Assembly (NCBI RefSeq): GCF_013410775.1
Contig: NZ_JACCFH010000001.1
Coordinates: 3,100,001-3,164,000 of the forward strand
Source of the DNA: Sphaerotilus montanus
Lineage (GTDB): Bacteria; Pseudomonadota; Gammaproteobacteria; Burkholderiales; Burkholderiaceae_C
Length of the DNA: 64,000 nucleotides
Direction of reading: 5' to 3'
Below, one piece after another: positions 27,021 through 34,794 of this stretch. The position numbers and the translations under genes are program-made. Each line of letters starts with the position of its first letter. Within the stretch, counting starts at the first letter, position 1. The notes beneath the pieces were generated by a model. That model had not been told where the DNA came from, did no database searches, and saw nothing but the letters and a program-made list of their open reading frames with translations.

Positions 27021-28628
27021 TCAGGAAGCAGGCGACCAGCGATGTGGCAGCAGCTCCCGGATCCGGCTGGCCGGATGCGTTGGCAGCCGTTCGAGCACAT
27101 CCTTGAAGTACGCATAGGGCTCATGCCCGTTGATGCGCGCCGAGTGCAGCAGGCTCATGATGGCCGCGGCCCGCTTGCCCGCCCGCAGGCTGCCGGCGAA
27201 CAACCAGTTCGACCTGCCGATGGCAATCGGCCGGATGTGGTTCTCCACCCAGTTGTTCGAGATCGGCACGTCGCCGTCCTCGACGAAGCGGGTGAGTTCC
27301 TTCCAGCGCTTGAGGCTGTAGTCGATGGCCTTCATCGTGGCCGAACCGGGCGGCACCAGTTGCCGCTGCGCCAGCAGCCAGCGGTGGAAAAGGGCCAACA
27401 CCCGGCGTGACTTGCGTTGCCGGATGCGTCGCCGCTCGCCGCTGGGCAGGGCTTCGATCTCGCGCTCGATCCTGAACAGGCACTGGTAGTAGCGCAACGC
27501 CTTGCGGCCCACCTGGCTGCGGTGGTTGGCCCACAGGTCGTTGAACTTCCTGCGGGCGTGCGCCATGCATTGCGCCGAGGTCACTCCTTTGTCGAAGCAG
27601 GCGGTGTAGCCGCTGAAGCCGTCGGTGACCAGCGTGCCCTGCCAGGCCTGCGGGGTATCGAGCTGGAGGAATGCGCGCACGTTCTCGCCGCCGCGGCCCT
27701 CGCTGAACTCGAACACCACCGCCTTGGTCGGGTTCGCGCTCGTGGTGCAGTACGACCAGATGTAGGCACGATGGGTCTTGCCGTCGCGCAGGTGCGCCGG
27801 CTTGAGCATCGCCACCGGCGTCTCGTCAGCGTGCAGCACGACATGGCGGCGCAGTTCGTCGGCCAGTGCCTGCACCAGCGGCTGCAGTTGCGCGCCGCAC
27901 TCGCCGATCCACTGCGCCAGGGTCGAGCGCGAGATCAGGTGGCCGGCGCGCTCGAAGATGTGCTCTTGCCGGTACAGCGGGAGATGGTCCATGAACTTGG
28001 CCACCAGCAGGTGTGCCAGCAGACCGGCCGTGGGGATGCCCTTGTCGATGACGTGGGCCGGCACTGGCGCCTGCACGATCTTCTCGCAGCAGCGGCACGC
28101 CCACTTGCCGCGCACATGGCGCTCCACGCTGAACACGCCGGGCTGGTAGTCCAGCCGTTCGGCCACGTCCTCGCCGAAGCGCTGCATCGGCTGGCCGCAG
28201 CCACAGTGGGTGTCGGCCGGCTCGTGCGGCACGTCGTGGCGCGGCAGGTGCGGTGGCAGAGGGGTGCGCTTGGGGGTCTTCTTCCCGGTCTTGTCCTTGG
28301 CCTTGTCGTCACCCAGGCCTTGCTCGCGCTCGATCTCCCGTTCGAGTTCGGCCAGGTCGGTGTCCAGCGTCTCCTCCAGCAGGCTCTTCTGCTCGGGCGC
28401 CAGGGTGCTGGCGAAGCGCTCGCTGGTGGCGGCGAACTTCAGCCGCTTGAGCACCGCCATCTCGTGCGTGAGCTTGTCGATCAGCGCCTGCTTGAAGGCG
28501 GCTTCGCGGTCGCGTTGCGCGATCAGGGCGTCCTTGGCGCTGAGTTCGGCCTTCAGTTCGGACAACAGCGACAGCATCGCCTGCCGCGTGGGCGGGTCCA
28601 GTGCGTCCAGTTGCTGTGCGCTGATCAT
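27021..28628 (-). CDS. tnpC: IS66 transposase TnpC (copy B)
   Basis: 535 residues with the same protein sequence as copy A, carrying the zinc-finger-like and DDE motifs (HADETP, VTDGFSGY, NNWVENHIRP). At least two silent base changes relative to copy A fall in the last 15 codons. The reading frame is intact, so this copy may be active and could supply transposase to copy A. Confidence 0.93.
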   Translation of the reverse strand: MISAQQLDALDPPTRQAMLSLLSELKAELSAKDALIAQRDREAAFKQALIDKLTHEMAVLKRLKFAATSERFASTLAPEQKSLLEETLDTDLAELEREIEREQGLGDDKAKDKTGKKTPKRTPLPPHLPRHDVPHEPADTHCGCGQPMQRFGEDVAERLDYQPGVFSVERHVRGKWACRCCEKIVQAPVPAHVIDKGIPTAGLLAHLLVAKFMDHLPLYRQEHIFERAGHLISRSTLAQWIGECGAQLQPLVQALADELRRHVVLHADETPVAMLKPAHLRDGKTHRAYIWSYCTTSANPTKAVVFEFSEGRGGENVRAFLQLDTPQAWQGTLVTDGFSGYTACFDKGVTSAQCMAHARRKFNDLWANHRSQVGRKALRYYQCLFRIEREIEALPSGERRRIRQRKSRRVLALFHRWLLAQRQLVPPGSATMKAIDYSLKRWKELTRFVEDGDVPISNNWVENHIRPIAIGRSNWLFAGSLRAGKRAAAIMSLLHSARINGHEPYAYFKDVLERLPTHPASRIRELLPHRWSPAS

Positions 28629-28703
28629 GGGCGGCCATCTTGCCGCGCCCGAGTGCCTCGCGCATCGGCACATTCGGCAATTGCCGATGACGCCAGCAAC
28701 CGC

Positions 28704-29036
28704 TCAGATCACGCGGATGATTCCCGCATCGCCCAGGCGCTGCCAAGGCAGACCCAGCACCAGGGCATCGAGCTGCGGACGCGTCAGTTGCAGCGTACTC
28801 GCGGCGTCGGCAGGCCAGACGAACTTGCCGGCGTTCAGCCGCCGGGCCGCCAGCCACACCCCGATGCCATCGTGTACCAGCACCTTCATGCGGTTGGCGC
28901 GCCGGTTGGCGAAGAGGTAGGCATGGTTCGGGTGTGCGGCGCCGAAGACGCCGACCACACGGGCCAGCGCGGCTTCAGTGCCCAGGCGCATGTCCAGGGG
29001 TTGCACGGCCAGCCACACCGCATCGACGCGGATCAT
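28704..29036 (-). CDS. tnpB: IS66 accessory protein TnpB (copy B)
   Basis: 110 residues matching copy A TnpB, coupled to tnpA through ATGA. Intact. The palindromic tnpC leader follows at 28674-28687. Confidence 0.9.
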   Translation of the reverse strand: MIRVDAVWLAVQPLDMRLGTEAALARVVGVFGAAHPNHAYLFANRRANRMKVLVHDGIGVWLAARRLNAGKFVWPADAASTLQLTRPQLDALVLGLPWQRLGDAGIIRVI

Positions 29037-29461
29037 CCCAGCACCTCGCGCAGCCACGCGGCGCTGCGCTCATCCATGGGCAGCCTGGCGTTCACCGTGG
29101 TGCCCCCGCGGTGGATCTCCACCGTGATGTCGGGGGGCCGGGGTACCGTCGGCGGCACCGGCTGGGCATCGAGCACGGCGTGATGCTCGGCTTCGCGCAT
29201 CGGCAACTGCACGAAGCCCGCCAACGCCGGCGCAACGCTGGTGGCTGTGGCCTTCGAGGCGCCACCGCCGGCCGCCGCTTCATGGACCCAGCGGCGCAGC
29301 ATGTTGGCGTTCAGGCCGTTGGCCAGCGCTACGGCCGCCACCGATGCGCCAGGCTGCCGCGCCAGCTCGATCACTCGCGCCTTGAATTCCGGAGAATGCC
29401 GCCGCCAGCGTCGCTTGGCCGCTGCAGCAACGTCTTGGGTTCCGATTTGAGAAGTGTCCAT
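29033..29461 (-). CDS. tnpA: IS66 accessory protein TnpA (copy B)
   Basis: 142 residues matching copy A TnpA, starting at the ATG at 29461 (MDTSQIG). Intact helix-turn-helix region. First gene of the copy B operon; its leader includes a short GTGTCCA...TGGACAC inverted repeat also present in copy A. Confidence 0.88.
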   Translation of the reverse strand: MDTSQIGTQDVAAAAKRRWRRHSPEFKARVIELARQPGASVAAVALANGLNANMLRRWVHEAAAGGGASKATATSVAPALAGFVQLPMREAEHHAVLDAQPVPPTVPRPPDITVEIHRGGTTVNARLPMDERSAAWLREVLG

Positions 29462-29539
29462 GTGTCCACGCATTTGTTCGTGGACACAAGCATCCTCGCA
29501 CGGCCCTCACCATTCAATGTGACTTGGCCGGACGGATAC

Positions 29540-29987
29540 TCTTGTAAAACACCCCACCAACCAACAGGCCCTCCTCACTCCAATCGAACTGGAATGCCTC
29601 GCCGAGCTCGAAGCTCAGCGGCACAAAAGCCTTGGTGGGGTCCTTGACACGTTCTTCTCGCCATGCACGGATGAAATCGGTAACGGCGCTGTAGCCACCC
29701 CGGTATCCCTGCGCCTGAATTTGCGCAAACAGCGCCTTGCCACTGCGCCGCGCATGCTTGGCCCTGTGCGCGTCCGTGCGCAAGGCTTGGTCCAGCACTG
29801 GCTCAAACGGTGTGAGCTTGCCTTGAGCCTTCTTGCGTTCGTATTTCGGAGTTATGTCGCCGGGAGCCTTCAGCCACTTCTTGATCGTGTTTCTGGCCAG
29901 TCCCGTTCGTCTGCAAATCTCTCCGTCAGAGAGTTGGTCGCGCAACTTCATGCGCCGCACCTTGCCAATCATGTCCATGGTGATCAC
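29540..29987 (-). pseudogene. istA: IS21 transposase istA, 5' portion, interrupted by IS66 copy B
   Basis: Starts MITMDMIGKVRRMKLRDQLS. The helix-turn-helix DGEICRRTGLARNTIKKWLK is typical of IstA, and FQFDWSEEGLLVGGV carries the first catalytic Asp. The frame breaks at the IS66 insertion and resumes at 26967. The 8 bp TCTTGTAA at 29540-29547 is the duplicated target. Confidence 0.9.
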
Positions 29988-30092
29988 CTGTAAAACCCCT
30001 GCTGAAAGTTTCAGCAGGACAGTGGAACACCCCTGTCAATTTTGGATCGGCACTTCCGGTTCTAGACTGTCAAATTTCGGTCGGCGTCAACA

Positions 30093-30672
30093 GCCGCTAC
30101 CCGCAACAGAAATTATCGAACCGTACAGCGCCGATGTGACCGATCCAAATGCTATAGCACGAGCGTTGGATGGAGACTTCGATGCTGTCTTCTTTACGGC
30201 GGACATTCACAAGCGGTTTGCATCCCGGCAGGAAGTTCGATCCTTGATGTTCGACGGATTCATGAATTCAATCCATGCAGCCAAACAACACACCAAACAT
30301 CCCAAGATCGTGCTGCTGTCCGTCATTGGACCGAACAAGCCTTCATGGGTCTGGCATTTGCTCAACCTTGCCAAGCGAGGAATGCAGAAAAACGTGGTGG
30401 ATCGCGAAGCCGCGCTGGCTCAAAGTGGACTGCCTTACGTCATTGTGAGAGCGGCACGGCTGGTCAACGCGGATGACACCACGGGTCAGGCACGTGCAAT
30501 CGCAGTCACCCCGGCAACGCACCGTCTAGACATGAAGCGAACCATTGCCCGGCGCGAACTCGCGAAGACGTTGGTGGCCGCTGCGAAATCGGCCCCGCAG
30601 AGCAGCATCTGGGACGTGTTTGAGGACGATGACGGCTCAATTCCAGTGTGGTTGCGTGCTTCTAGCCAGTGA
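30093..30672 (+). pseudogene. NAD(P)-binding SDR/NmrA-like oxidoreductase, 5'-truncated
   Basis: The frame enters directly from the IS21 end at 30092 and reads PLPATEIIEPYSADVTDPNA, then ALDGDFDAVFFTADIHKRFA, KIVLLSVIGPNKPS and LPYVIVRAARLVNADDTTGQ, to a stop at 30672. This is the middle and C-terminal part of an atypical short-chain dehydrogenase (NmrA/YwnB-like). The N-terminal GxxGxxG dinucleotide motif and a start codon are missing. It overlaps the convergent MocR gene by 11 bp. Base composition is lower in GC than the backbone. Confidence 0.75.
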
Positions 30673-32155
30673 AATTTGGCTTCAATTCGACACTGTGAAG
30701 AATTCGTCGCAAGCAAGATACCAACGAGCCCATGGTCTCAATCGGCGTGTTGCCGTAGCCTAAAACCAGCCCGTTGTCTTCTGGTGTGGCTGAGAGCGCG
30801 AAGGCAGACAGAGCTTGCGGCGCCATACCGTAGCGCCGAGCGGCTTCAGCGACAGCTGTATCAGGGTACTTCGCATCAAATCGTACGCAAAGATGCAATC
30901 CGCAACGTCCTCCCTCTAGACTGTGCGGCGCACTCAAGTGTTGTGTAAGCGCATGCCGAAGGACTTGCTGGCGCTCTCTGTACAAGCGGCGCATGCGGGC
31001 CAGATGGCGCGCAAATTGGCCGGATGTGATGAACTGCGCCATCGCTAACTGTTCGTGGTTGTGGCCACCACGAAGCAGTTCGCGCAAAGGCGATTCCAAC
31101 CTTGCGAGCAATCGGGTGGGTAAGACCAAAAATCCTAAGCGCAAGGCGGGGAACATAGTTTTCGAAAACGTGCCCACGTATAGCACTGGGGCGTCATCCA
31201 CCAGACCTTGCATGGCACCTATGGGTGCGCCCTCCAACCGAAACTCGCTGTCGTAGTCGTCTTCAATAATCCATGCGTTGTGCGCTTGCGCTGCTGCTAT
31301 CAGTGCAAGTCTGCGCGCCACCGACATCACGTTGCCCAGAGGGTATTGATGCGATGGCGTTGTGTAGACCACCCGCGGCGTGTGATTGCGCCAGTCACTG
31401 CTGGTGAACTGCAAGCCCTCAGTGTCCAGTCGCATGGGACGTACGCGAACATCACCAGCGTAGAAAGCGGACTTAGCACCCCGATAGCCAGGGTCCTCCA
31501 TCCAAACCGTGTCACCCGGATTGGTAAGCAAGCGCACGCACAACGCCAGTGCTTCTTGCGCGCCTTCGGTTATGACCACCTGCGCTGCTTCACAGTGCAC
31601 GCCCCGAGTAAGCGCCAAATGTTCGGCAATCGCAGAGCGCAGTGCACTTTGCCCCAACGGGTCACCGTAATTGAGCATGTAGGGTGTGTCAGTGCGGGTG
31701 ACGTTGTCCAAAGCCTTGCGCCATTGCGCCAGCGGAAACTGGTTGAGTGCAGGCACGCCCGGGCGCATGGCGGTCAGGTCGGCCGCCACTGATGCTGTGG
31801 GACGCAGGCTCTTAAGACGATCGGCCAGATTTGGATGGGAAAGTAGTGCCTCGCTGCGGGGCAGGTCATGACGACGCGCGTGTGGGAACACAGAAGGGCG
31901 TAGCGTTGCGACTACCGTGCCTTGGCGATCGGACAACACATAGCCTTCAGTCAGTAACTGTTCATATGCAATGCTGACAGTATTGCGAGATATGGCTAGA
32001 GTTTGTGCGAGAACCCGTGTGGCCGGCAAGCGCACACCCGCAGGTAGGCGCCCATCCACGATGGCACTCTTGATGCGAGCACATAGTTGTCGCTGCAAAG
32101 GCTCGGTGCTGCTTTTCTCGAGAGGCGCTTCCAACAGCGAAGGCTGAGAGTTCAT
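30662..32155 (-). CDS. MocR/PdxR-family transcriptional regulator (GntR HTH + aminotransferase domain)
   Basis: 497 residues from the ATG at 32155; an ATG at 32179 is an alternative. The N-terminal winged HTH has EPLQRQLCARIKSAIVDGRL and LAISRNTVSIAYEQLLTEGY. The C-terminus is a fold-type I aminotransferase domain: YGDPLGQSALRSAIAEHL, ITEGAQEALAL, IIEDDYDSEFRLEG and the PLP-lysine region LYVGTFSKTMFPALRLGF. PLP is therefore probably bound. It diverges from a GNAT gene, and a palindrome lies in the shared gap. Such regulators often control the adjacent divergent gene. Confidence 0.9.
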   Translation of the reverse strand: MNSQPSLLEAPLEKSSTEPLQRQLCARIKSAIVDGRLPAGVRLPATRVLAQTLAISRNTVSIAYEQLLTEGYVLSDRQGTVVATLRPSVFPHARRHDLPRSEALLSHPNLADRLKSLRPTASVAADLTAMRPGVPALNQFPLAQWRKALDNVTRTDTPYMLNYGDPLGQSALRSAIAEHLALTRGVHCEAAQVVITEGAQEALALCVRLLTNPGDTVWMEDPGYRGAKSAFYAGDVRVRPMRLDTEGLQFTSSDWRNHTPRVVYTTPSHQYPLGNVMSVARRLALIAAAQAHNAWIIEDDYDSEFRLEGAPIGAMQGLVDDAPVLYVGTFSKTMFPALRLGFLVLPTRLLARLESPLRELLRGGHNHEQLAMAQFITSGQFARHLARMRRLYRERQQVLRHALTQHLSAPHSLEGGRCGLHLCVRFDAKYPDTAVAEAARRYGMAPQALSAFALSATPEDNGLVLGYGNTPIETMGSLVSCLRRILHSVELKPNFTG

Positions 32156-32253
32156 GGTTCGTGGCGCTATAAAAAGCATTGTTTATGGCACTTTATATCA
32201 TGCCATGATGTGCTTATAGTATGTTCTTCTCACTTCTGCAAAGCTTCCAAACC
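32156..32253. promoter_or_regulatory. Divergent mocR / GNAT control region with palindromes
   Basis: This AT-rich 98-bp gap contains TGGCA-N10-TGCCA at 32186-32205 and, overlapping it, ATCATG-C-CATGAT at 32197-32209. Outside these lie CTATAAAAAGCA (from 32167) and TGCTTATAG (32211-32219) in inverted orientation. These are good candidates for binding sites of the divergent MocR regulator. Assignment to that protein is inference. Confidence 0.55.
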
Positions 32254-33003
32254 ATGCCACGCCTCAATGAATTCAACCAGTCGATCGGTGATCCATTACT
32301 CCAATGGACGCCCCGTCAGGCACCAACACCCACCACCCTGCAAGGGCAGTTCTGCCACCTTGAGCCTATCAACGCCAAGCGCCATGGTCCCGAACTGTTT
32401 GCCGCCCTCTCGACCGCTCCTGATGATCGCGACTGGACGTACCTCTTCAGTGAACCCTTCGCCACAATGGGGGCTCTAATGGCATATCTGGAATCCATAC
32501 AATCAAGCCGAGACCCTCTGTTCTTTGCCATCGTTGACAGTAAGACCCAGTCTGCCGTGGGTTACCTCACCTTGATGCGTGTCGATCCAAACTCTGGCGT
32601 GGTGGAAGTTGGCAACGTCTATTACTCGCCCCTGTTGCAACGGACTCCAGCCGCCACTGAAGTGCAATACATGTTGATGAAGCATGTGTTCGAGACACTC
32701 GGCTACCGCCGTTTTGAGTGGAAGTGCGACAGCTTCAACGCACCTTCGCGCAGCGCAGCACTGCGTCTCGGTTTCACGTTTGAGGGCATCTTCCGTCAAG
32801 CAGTGATCTACAAGAGCCGTTCACGCGACACGGCGTGGTTCTCCATCATTGATAGTGAGTGGCCCGTCATCAAAGCCGCATTGGAAACCTGGCTCTCGGA
32901 AGACAATTTTGAGCCGGATGGCATGCAATGTATGTCATTGGTAGACATCCGCCAGAGGCTGGTATCTCGCGTTCCCACTGGCCTTCCGACAGCACGGCAG
33001 TAA
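32254..33003 (+). CDS. GNAT family N-acetyltransferase (RimJ/RimL-like)
   Basis: 249 residues from the ATG at 32254 (MPRLNEFNQSIGDPLLQW); an upstream ATG at 32221 would add 11 residues. The RimJ/RimL-type acetyltransferase pattern is seen in GQFCHLEPINAKRHGPELFA, VGYLTLMRVDPNSGVVEVGN and FEWKCDSFNAPSRSAALRLG. It acetylates an amine, peptide or antibiotic from acetyl-CoA; the substrate is unknown. It is divergent from the MocR regulator, 29 bp upstream of another GNAT gene, and lower in GC than the backbone. Confidence 0.87.
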   Translation: MPRLNEFNQSIGDPLLQWTPRQAPTPTTLQGQFCHLEPINAKRHGPELFAALSTAPDDRDWTYLFSEPFATMGALMAYLESIQSSRDPLFFAIVDSKTQSAVGYLTLMRVDPNSGVVEVGNVYYSPLLQRTPAATEVQYMLMKHVFETLGYRRFEWKCDSFNAPSRSAALRLGFTFEGIFRQAVIYKSRSRDTAWFSIIDSEWPVIKAALETWLSEDNFEPDGMQCMSLVDIRQRLVSRVPTGLPTARQ

Positions 33004-33032
33004 GTCCACTCGACCTACTCTGAACGAAAACC

Positions 33033-33470
33033 ATGAACATCCGTATTGCAACAGAACAAGACTATGCGCAGTGGCTTCCCTTGTGGCAGGGTTACCAAAC
33101 CTTTTACAAGACGAGCCTCACTGAGGCTGTGACTCAGACAACTTGGGCCCGGTTTCTCGATCCCGCAGAACCCATGCACTGCGCCGTGGCCGAGCAAGAC
33201 TGTGTGCTGGTCGGCATGGTCCATTACATCTTTCACCGTAGTTGCTGGACAGCGGGAGATTACGTATACCTACAAGACCTGTTTGCTTCGCCAGAACTGC
33301 GTGGTAAGGGCGTGGGACGGGCTCTGATTGATTATGTTTATGCCGCAGCCGAGGCGAAAGGAGCAAGCCGCGTGCATTGGCTTACGCACGAGACCAACAC
33401 CGATGCCATGCACCTCTACGACAAGATCGCCGACAAGAGCGGCTTTGTCCAGTACCGAAAGCTGATATGA
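33033..33470 (+). CDS. GNAT family N-acetyltransferase
   Basis: 145 residues. Begins MNIRIATEQDYAQWLPLWQG. The acetyl-CoA pyrophosphate loop is LRGKGVGRALIDYVYAAAEA, followed by VHWLTHETNTDAMHLYDKIA. Small cytoplasmic acetyltransferases of this type act on free amines or amino acids. Likely co-transcribed with the preceding GNAT. Its stop overlaps a short downstream reading frame as ATGA. Confidence 0.88.
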   Translation: MNIRIATEQDYAQWLPLWQGYQTFYKTSLTEAVTQTTWARFLDPAEPMHCAVAEQDCVLVGMVHYIFHRSCWTAGDYVYLQDLFASPELRGKGVGRALIDYVYAAAEAKGASRVHWLTHETNTDAMHLYDKIADKSGFVQYRKLI

Positions 33471-33643
33471 ACACGCCGCCTATTCCCACACGGATGACCC
33501 CTGATCAGGGCGACGCGCTGTCGATGCCAGATGGCAGGTTGAGCAAACATGTGCTAAGTGCTTCTGGTCTTGAGGCGCGCTGGTACCGCCCGCCGAATCC
33601 GGATCCACAATCCCCGCATGATCGCGCCGAGGCTATGTTGTAA
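33467..33643 (+). pseudogene. Remnant of a cupin-like protein (58 codons)
   Basis: A short frame coupled to the preceding gene by ATGA reads MNTPPIPTRMTPDQGDALSM, then GLEARWYRPPNPDPQSPHDR AEAML. The spacing of Gly-Leu-Glu, basic residues and His-Asp resembles the first part of a cupin barrel, but the frame ends before the metal site is complete. The following sequence belongs to a different gene remnant, so this looks like the left half of a deletion junction. The family call is tentative. Confidence 0.4.
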
Positions 33644-33645
33644 AG

Positions 33646-33750
33646 CCGATCACCTTGCGCGGAATCCACGACTTGTTGGAATTGCGCTGTGTATTGGAGC
33701 CAGCGGCTGGACGTCAAGACTCCGTGATCGCTGGCTGCCGAGATCAATAA
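33646..33750 (+). pseudogene. Remnant of a GntR-family FCD-domain regulator
   Basis: The frame from 33646 reads PITLRGIHDLLELRCVLEPA AGRQ, the well-conserved start of the FCD ligand domain (pattern D-hhDLhEhR-hLEP-A). There is no start codon and no DNA-binding domain, and a stop follows at 33748. This is a gene scrap marking a deletion between 33640 and 33650. Confidence 0.55.
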
Positions 33751-33769
33751 ACCGCAAAAAGGAGCTTTG

Positions 33770-34630
33770 ATGATTTCGCGTACCACTTCAGAAAAGCGGA
33801 CACTGTTCCGCGAGATGCATAAGTCAGGATGCTTTGTAGTGCCTAACCCTTGGGATGTCGGGGGAGCCAAAGCTCTCGAAAGGATTGGATTCAAAGCCAT
33901 AGCAACCACCAGCGCGGGCTATGCGTGGTCACAAGGCCTAACCGATGGGCAGTTAGAGTTGAGTGATGTTCTACGGCACATGCGTCACATGGCTGAGAGC
34001 ACAAATTTGCCAGTTAATGCTGACTTCGAAAGCGGTTTTGCTGAGACGCTAGATAAGTTGGCAGAGAATATTCGTATGGCTGTCCAGACGGGAGTAGCTG
34101 CGATATCAATAGAGGACTCTACCGGTGAAGCTGCGACGCCGGTCCTAGATCTCAATGAAGCTGTTCAGCGAATGATGGTCGCTCGCGCAACGATTGATGA
34201 GACTGGGGGACAGACAATGCTCATCGGACGAGCTGAAAAATTCTTCGTCGGTAAACCTGACTTGGAGGACACCATCGCCCGACTAAGGGCCTACTCAGAA
34301 GCTGGTGCCGACTGTCTATATGCTCCGGGTATCAAAACACGTGCGGAAATTAGAGCTGTTGTCGCAGCGGTAGCTCCCAAACCTGTAAATGTGCTTGTCG
34401 GATGGAACAGCGATCTTTCGGTTCAGGAACTGGCTGATTTGGGCGTGAGGCGTATCAGCTTGGGTGGTGCGTTGTCACGTGTAGCGTGGGGCGGGCTTCT
34501 AGAAGCTGCAAGATTGATAGCGGAGAATGGTCGATTTGACGGTTTCGCGAATATCCCGTCGGGAGCCCAGCTAAACGAACTCTTCACAGTAAATCCGAGC
34601 CATGAGCAAGTTGTTACGCCGCAATCGTAA
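33770..34630 (+). CDS. Isocitrate lyase / phosphoenolpyruvate mutase family protein
   Basis: 286 residues from an ATG with AAGGAG 8 bp upstream. Family blocks: FVVPNPWDVGGAKALERIGF, IATTSAGYAWSQG, LPVNADFESGFAET (metal-binding acidic residues), GVAAISIEDSTGEAATPVLD and AGADCLYAPGIKT. It lacks the KKCGH isocitrate-lyase loop and belongs with the oxaloacetate decarboxylase/carboxyphosphonoenolpyruvate mutase-like group of C-C or C-P lyases. The substrate is unknown. GC content is visibly lower than in the backbone, suggesting transfer. Confidence 0.85.
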   Translation: MISRTTSEKRTLFREMHKSGCFVVPNPWDVGGAKALERIGFKAIATTSAGYAWSQGLTDGQLELSDVLRHMRHMAESTNLPVNADFESGFAETLDKLAENIRMAVQTGVAAISIEDSTGEAATPVLDLNEAVQRMMVARATIDETGGQTMLIGRAEKFFVGKPDLEDTIARLRAYSEAGADCLYAPGIKTRAEIRAVVAAVAPKPVNVLVGWNSDLSVQELADLGVRRISLGGALSRVAWGGLLEAARLIAENGRFDGFANIPSGAQLNELFTVNPSHEQVVTPQS

Positions 34631-34794
34631 AACTGACCTCGGGGTCCTTACACAGACTGCTTACTTCCCTGACCAAAATTGGACGGACTTAATGGAGTGG
34701 CGCCTGCCAGAGGGTCCTGGACCACTTTACGAGCGTTTGTGCATGTTGCTCCGTGAAAAAATCTTCATAAACGCGTTGCCGCAAGGAACAACCT
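34602..34794 (+). pseudogene. N-terminal fragment of a GntR/MocR regulator cut by IS1595
   Basis: The frame ends at the IS1595 left end. It reads WTDLMEWRLPEGPGPLYERL CMLLREKIFINALPQGT, the typical opening of a GntR winged helix (hPLYxxLxxxLRxxIxxGxLPxGT). The recognition helix and everything after are missing. An ATG at 34602 opens the frame, but the true start may be further in. It overlaps the preceding gene by 29 bp. Confidence 0.6.

Larger units (their letters stand above)
26968..29539 (-). mobile_element. IS66 family insertion sequence, copy B, inside IS21
   Basis: A complete 2572-bp element in inverted orientation to copy A, with the same GTATCCGTCCGGCCAAGTCA ends. It is flanked on both sides by TCTTGTAA (26960-26967 and 29540-29547), a perfect 8-bp target-site duplication of the size expected for IS66. 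It interrupts istA. Near the tnpC 3' end it differs from copy A by a few bases and one indel. Confidence 0.95.
26316..30092 (-). mobile_element. IS21 family element, partial, with IS66 copy B nested in it
   Basis: The istA-proximal end is preserved. On the minus strand it begins TGTTGACGCCGACCGAAA at 30092, starting with the TG expected for IS21. Two 17-bp terminal-type repeats follow (plus-strand 30067-30083 and 30033-30049, consensus CGAYCNAAATTGACAG). A perfect 19-bp palindrome lies at 29999-30017. The istB-proximal end is absent, lost at the junction with IS66 copy A. The insertion removed the 5' end of the adjoining SDR gene. Confidence 0.85.
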
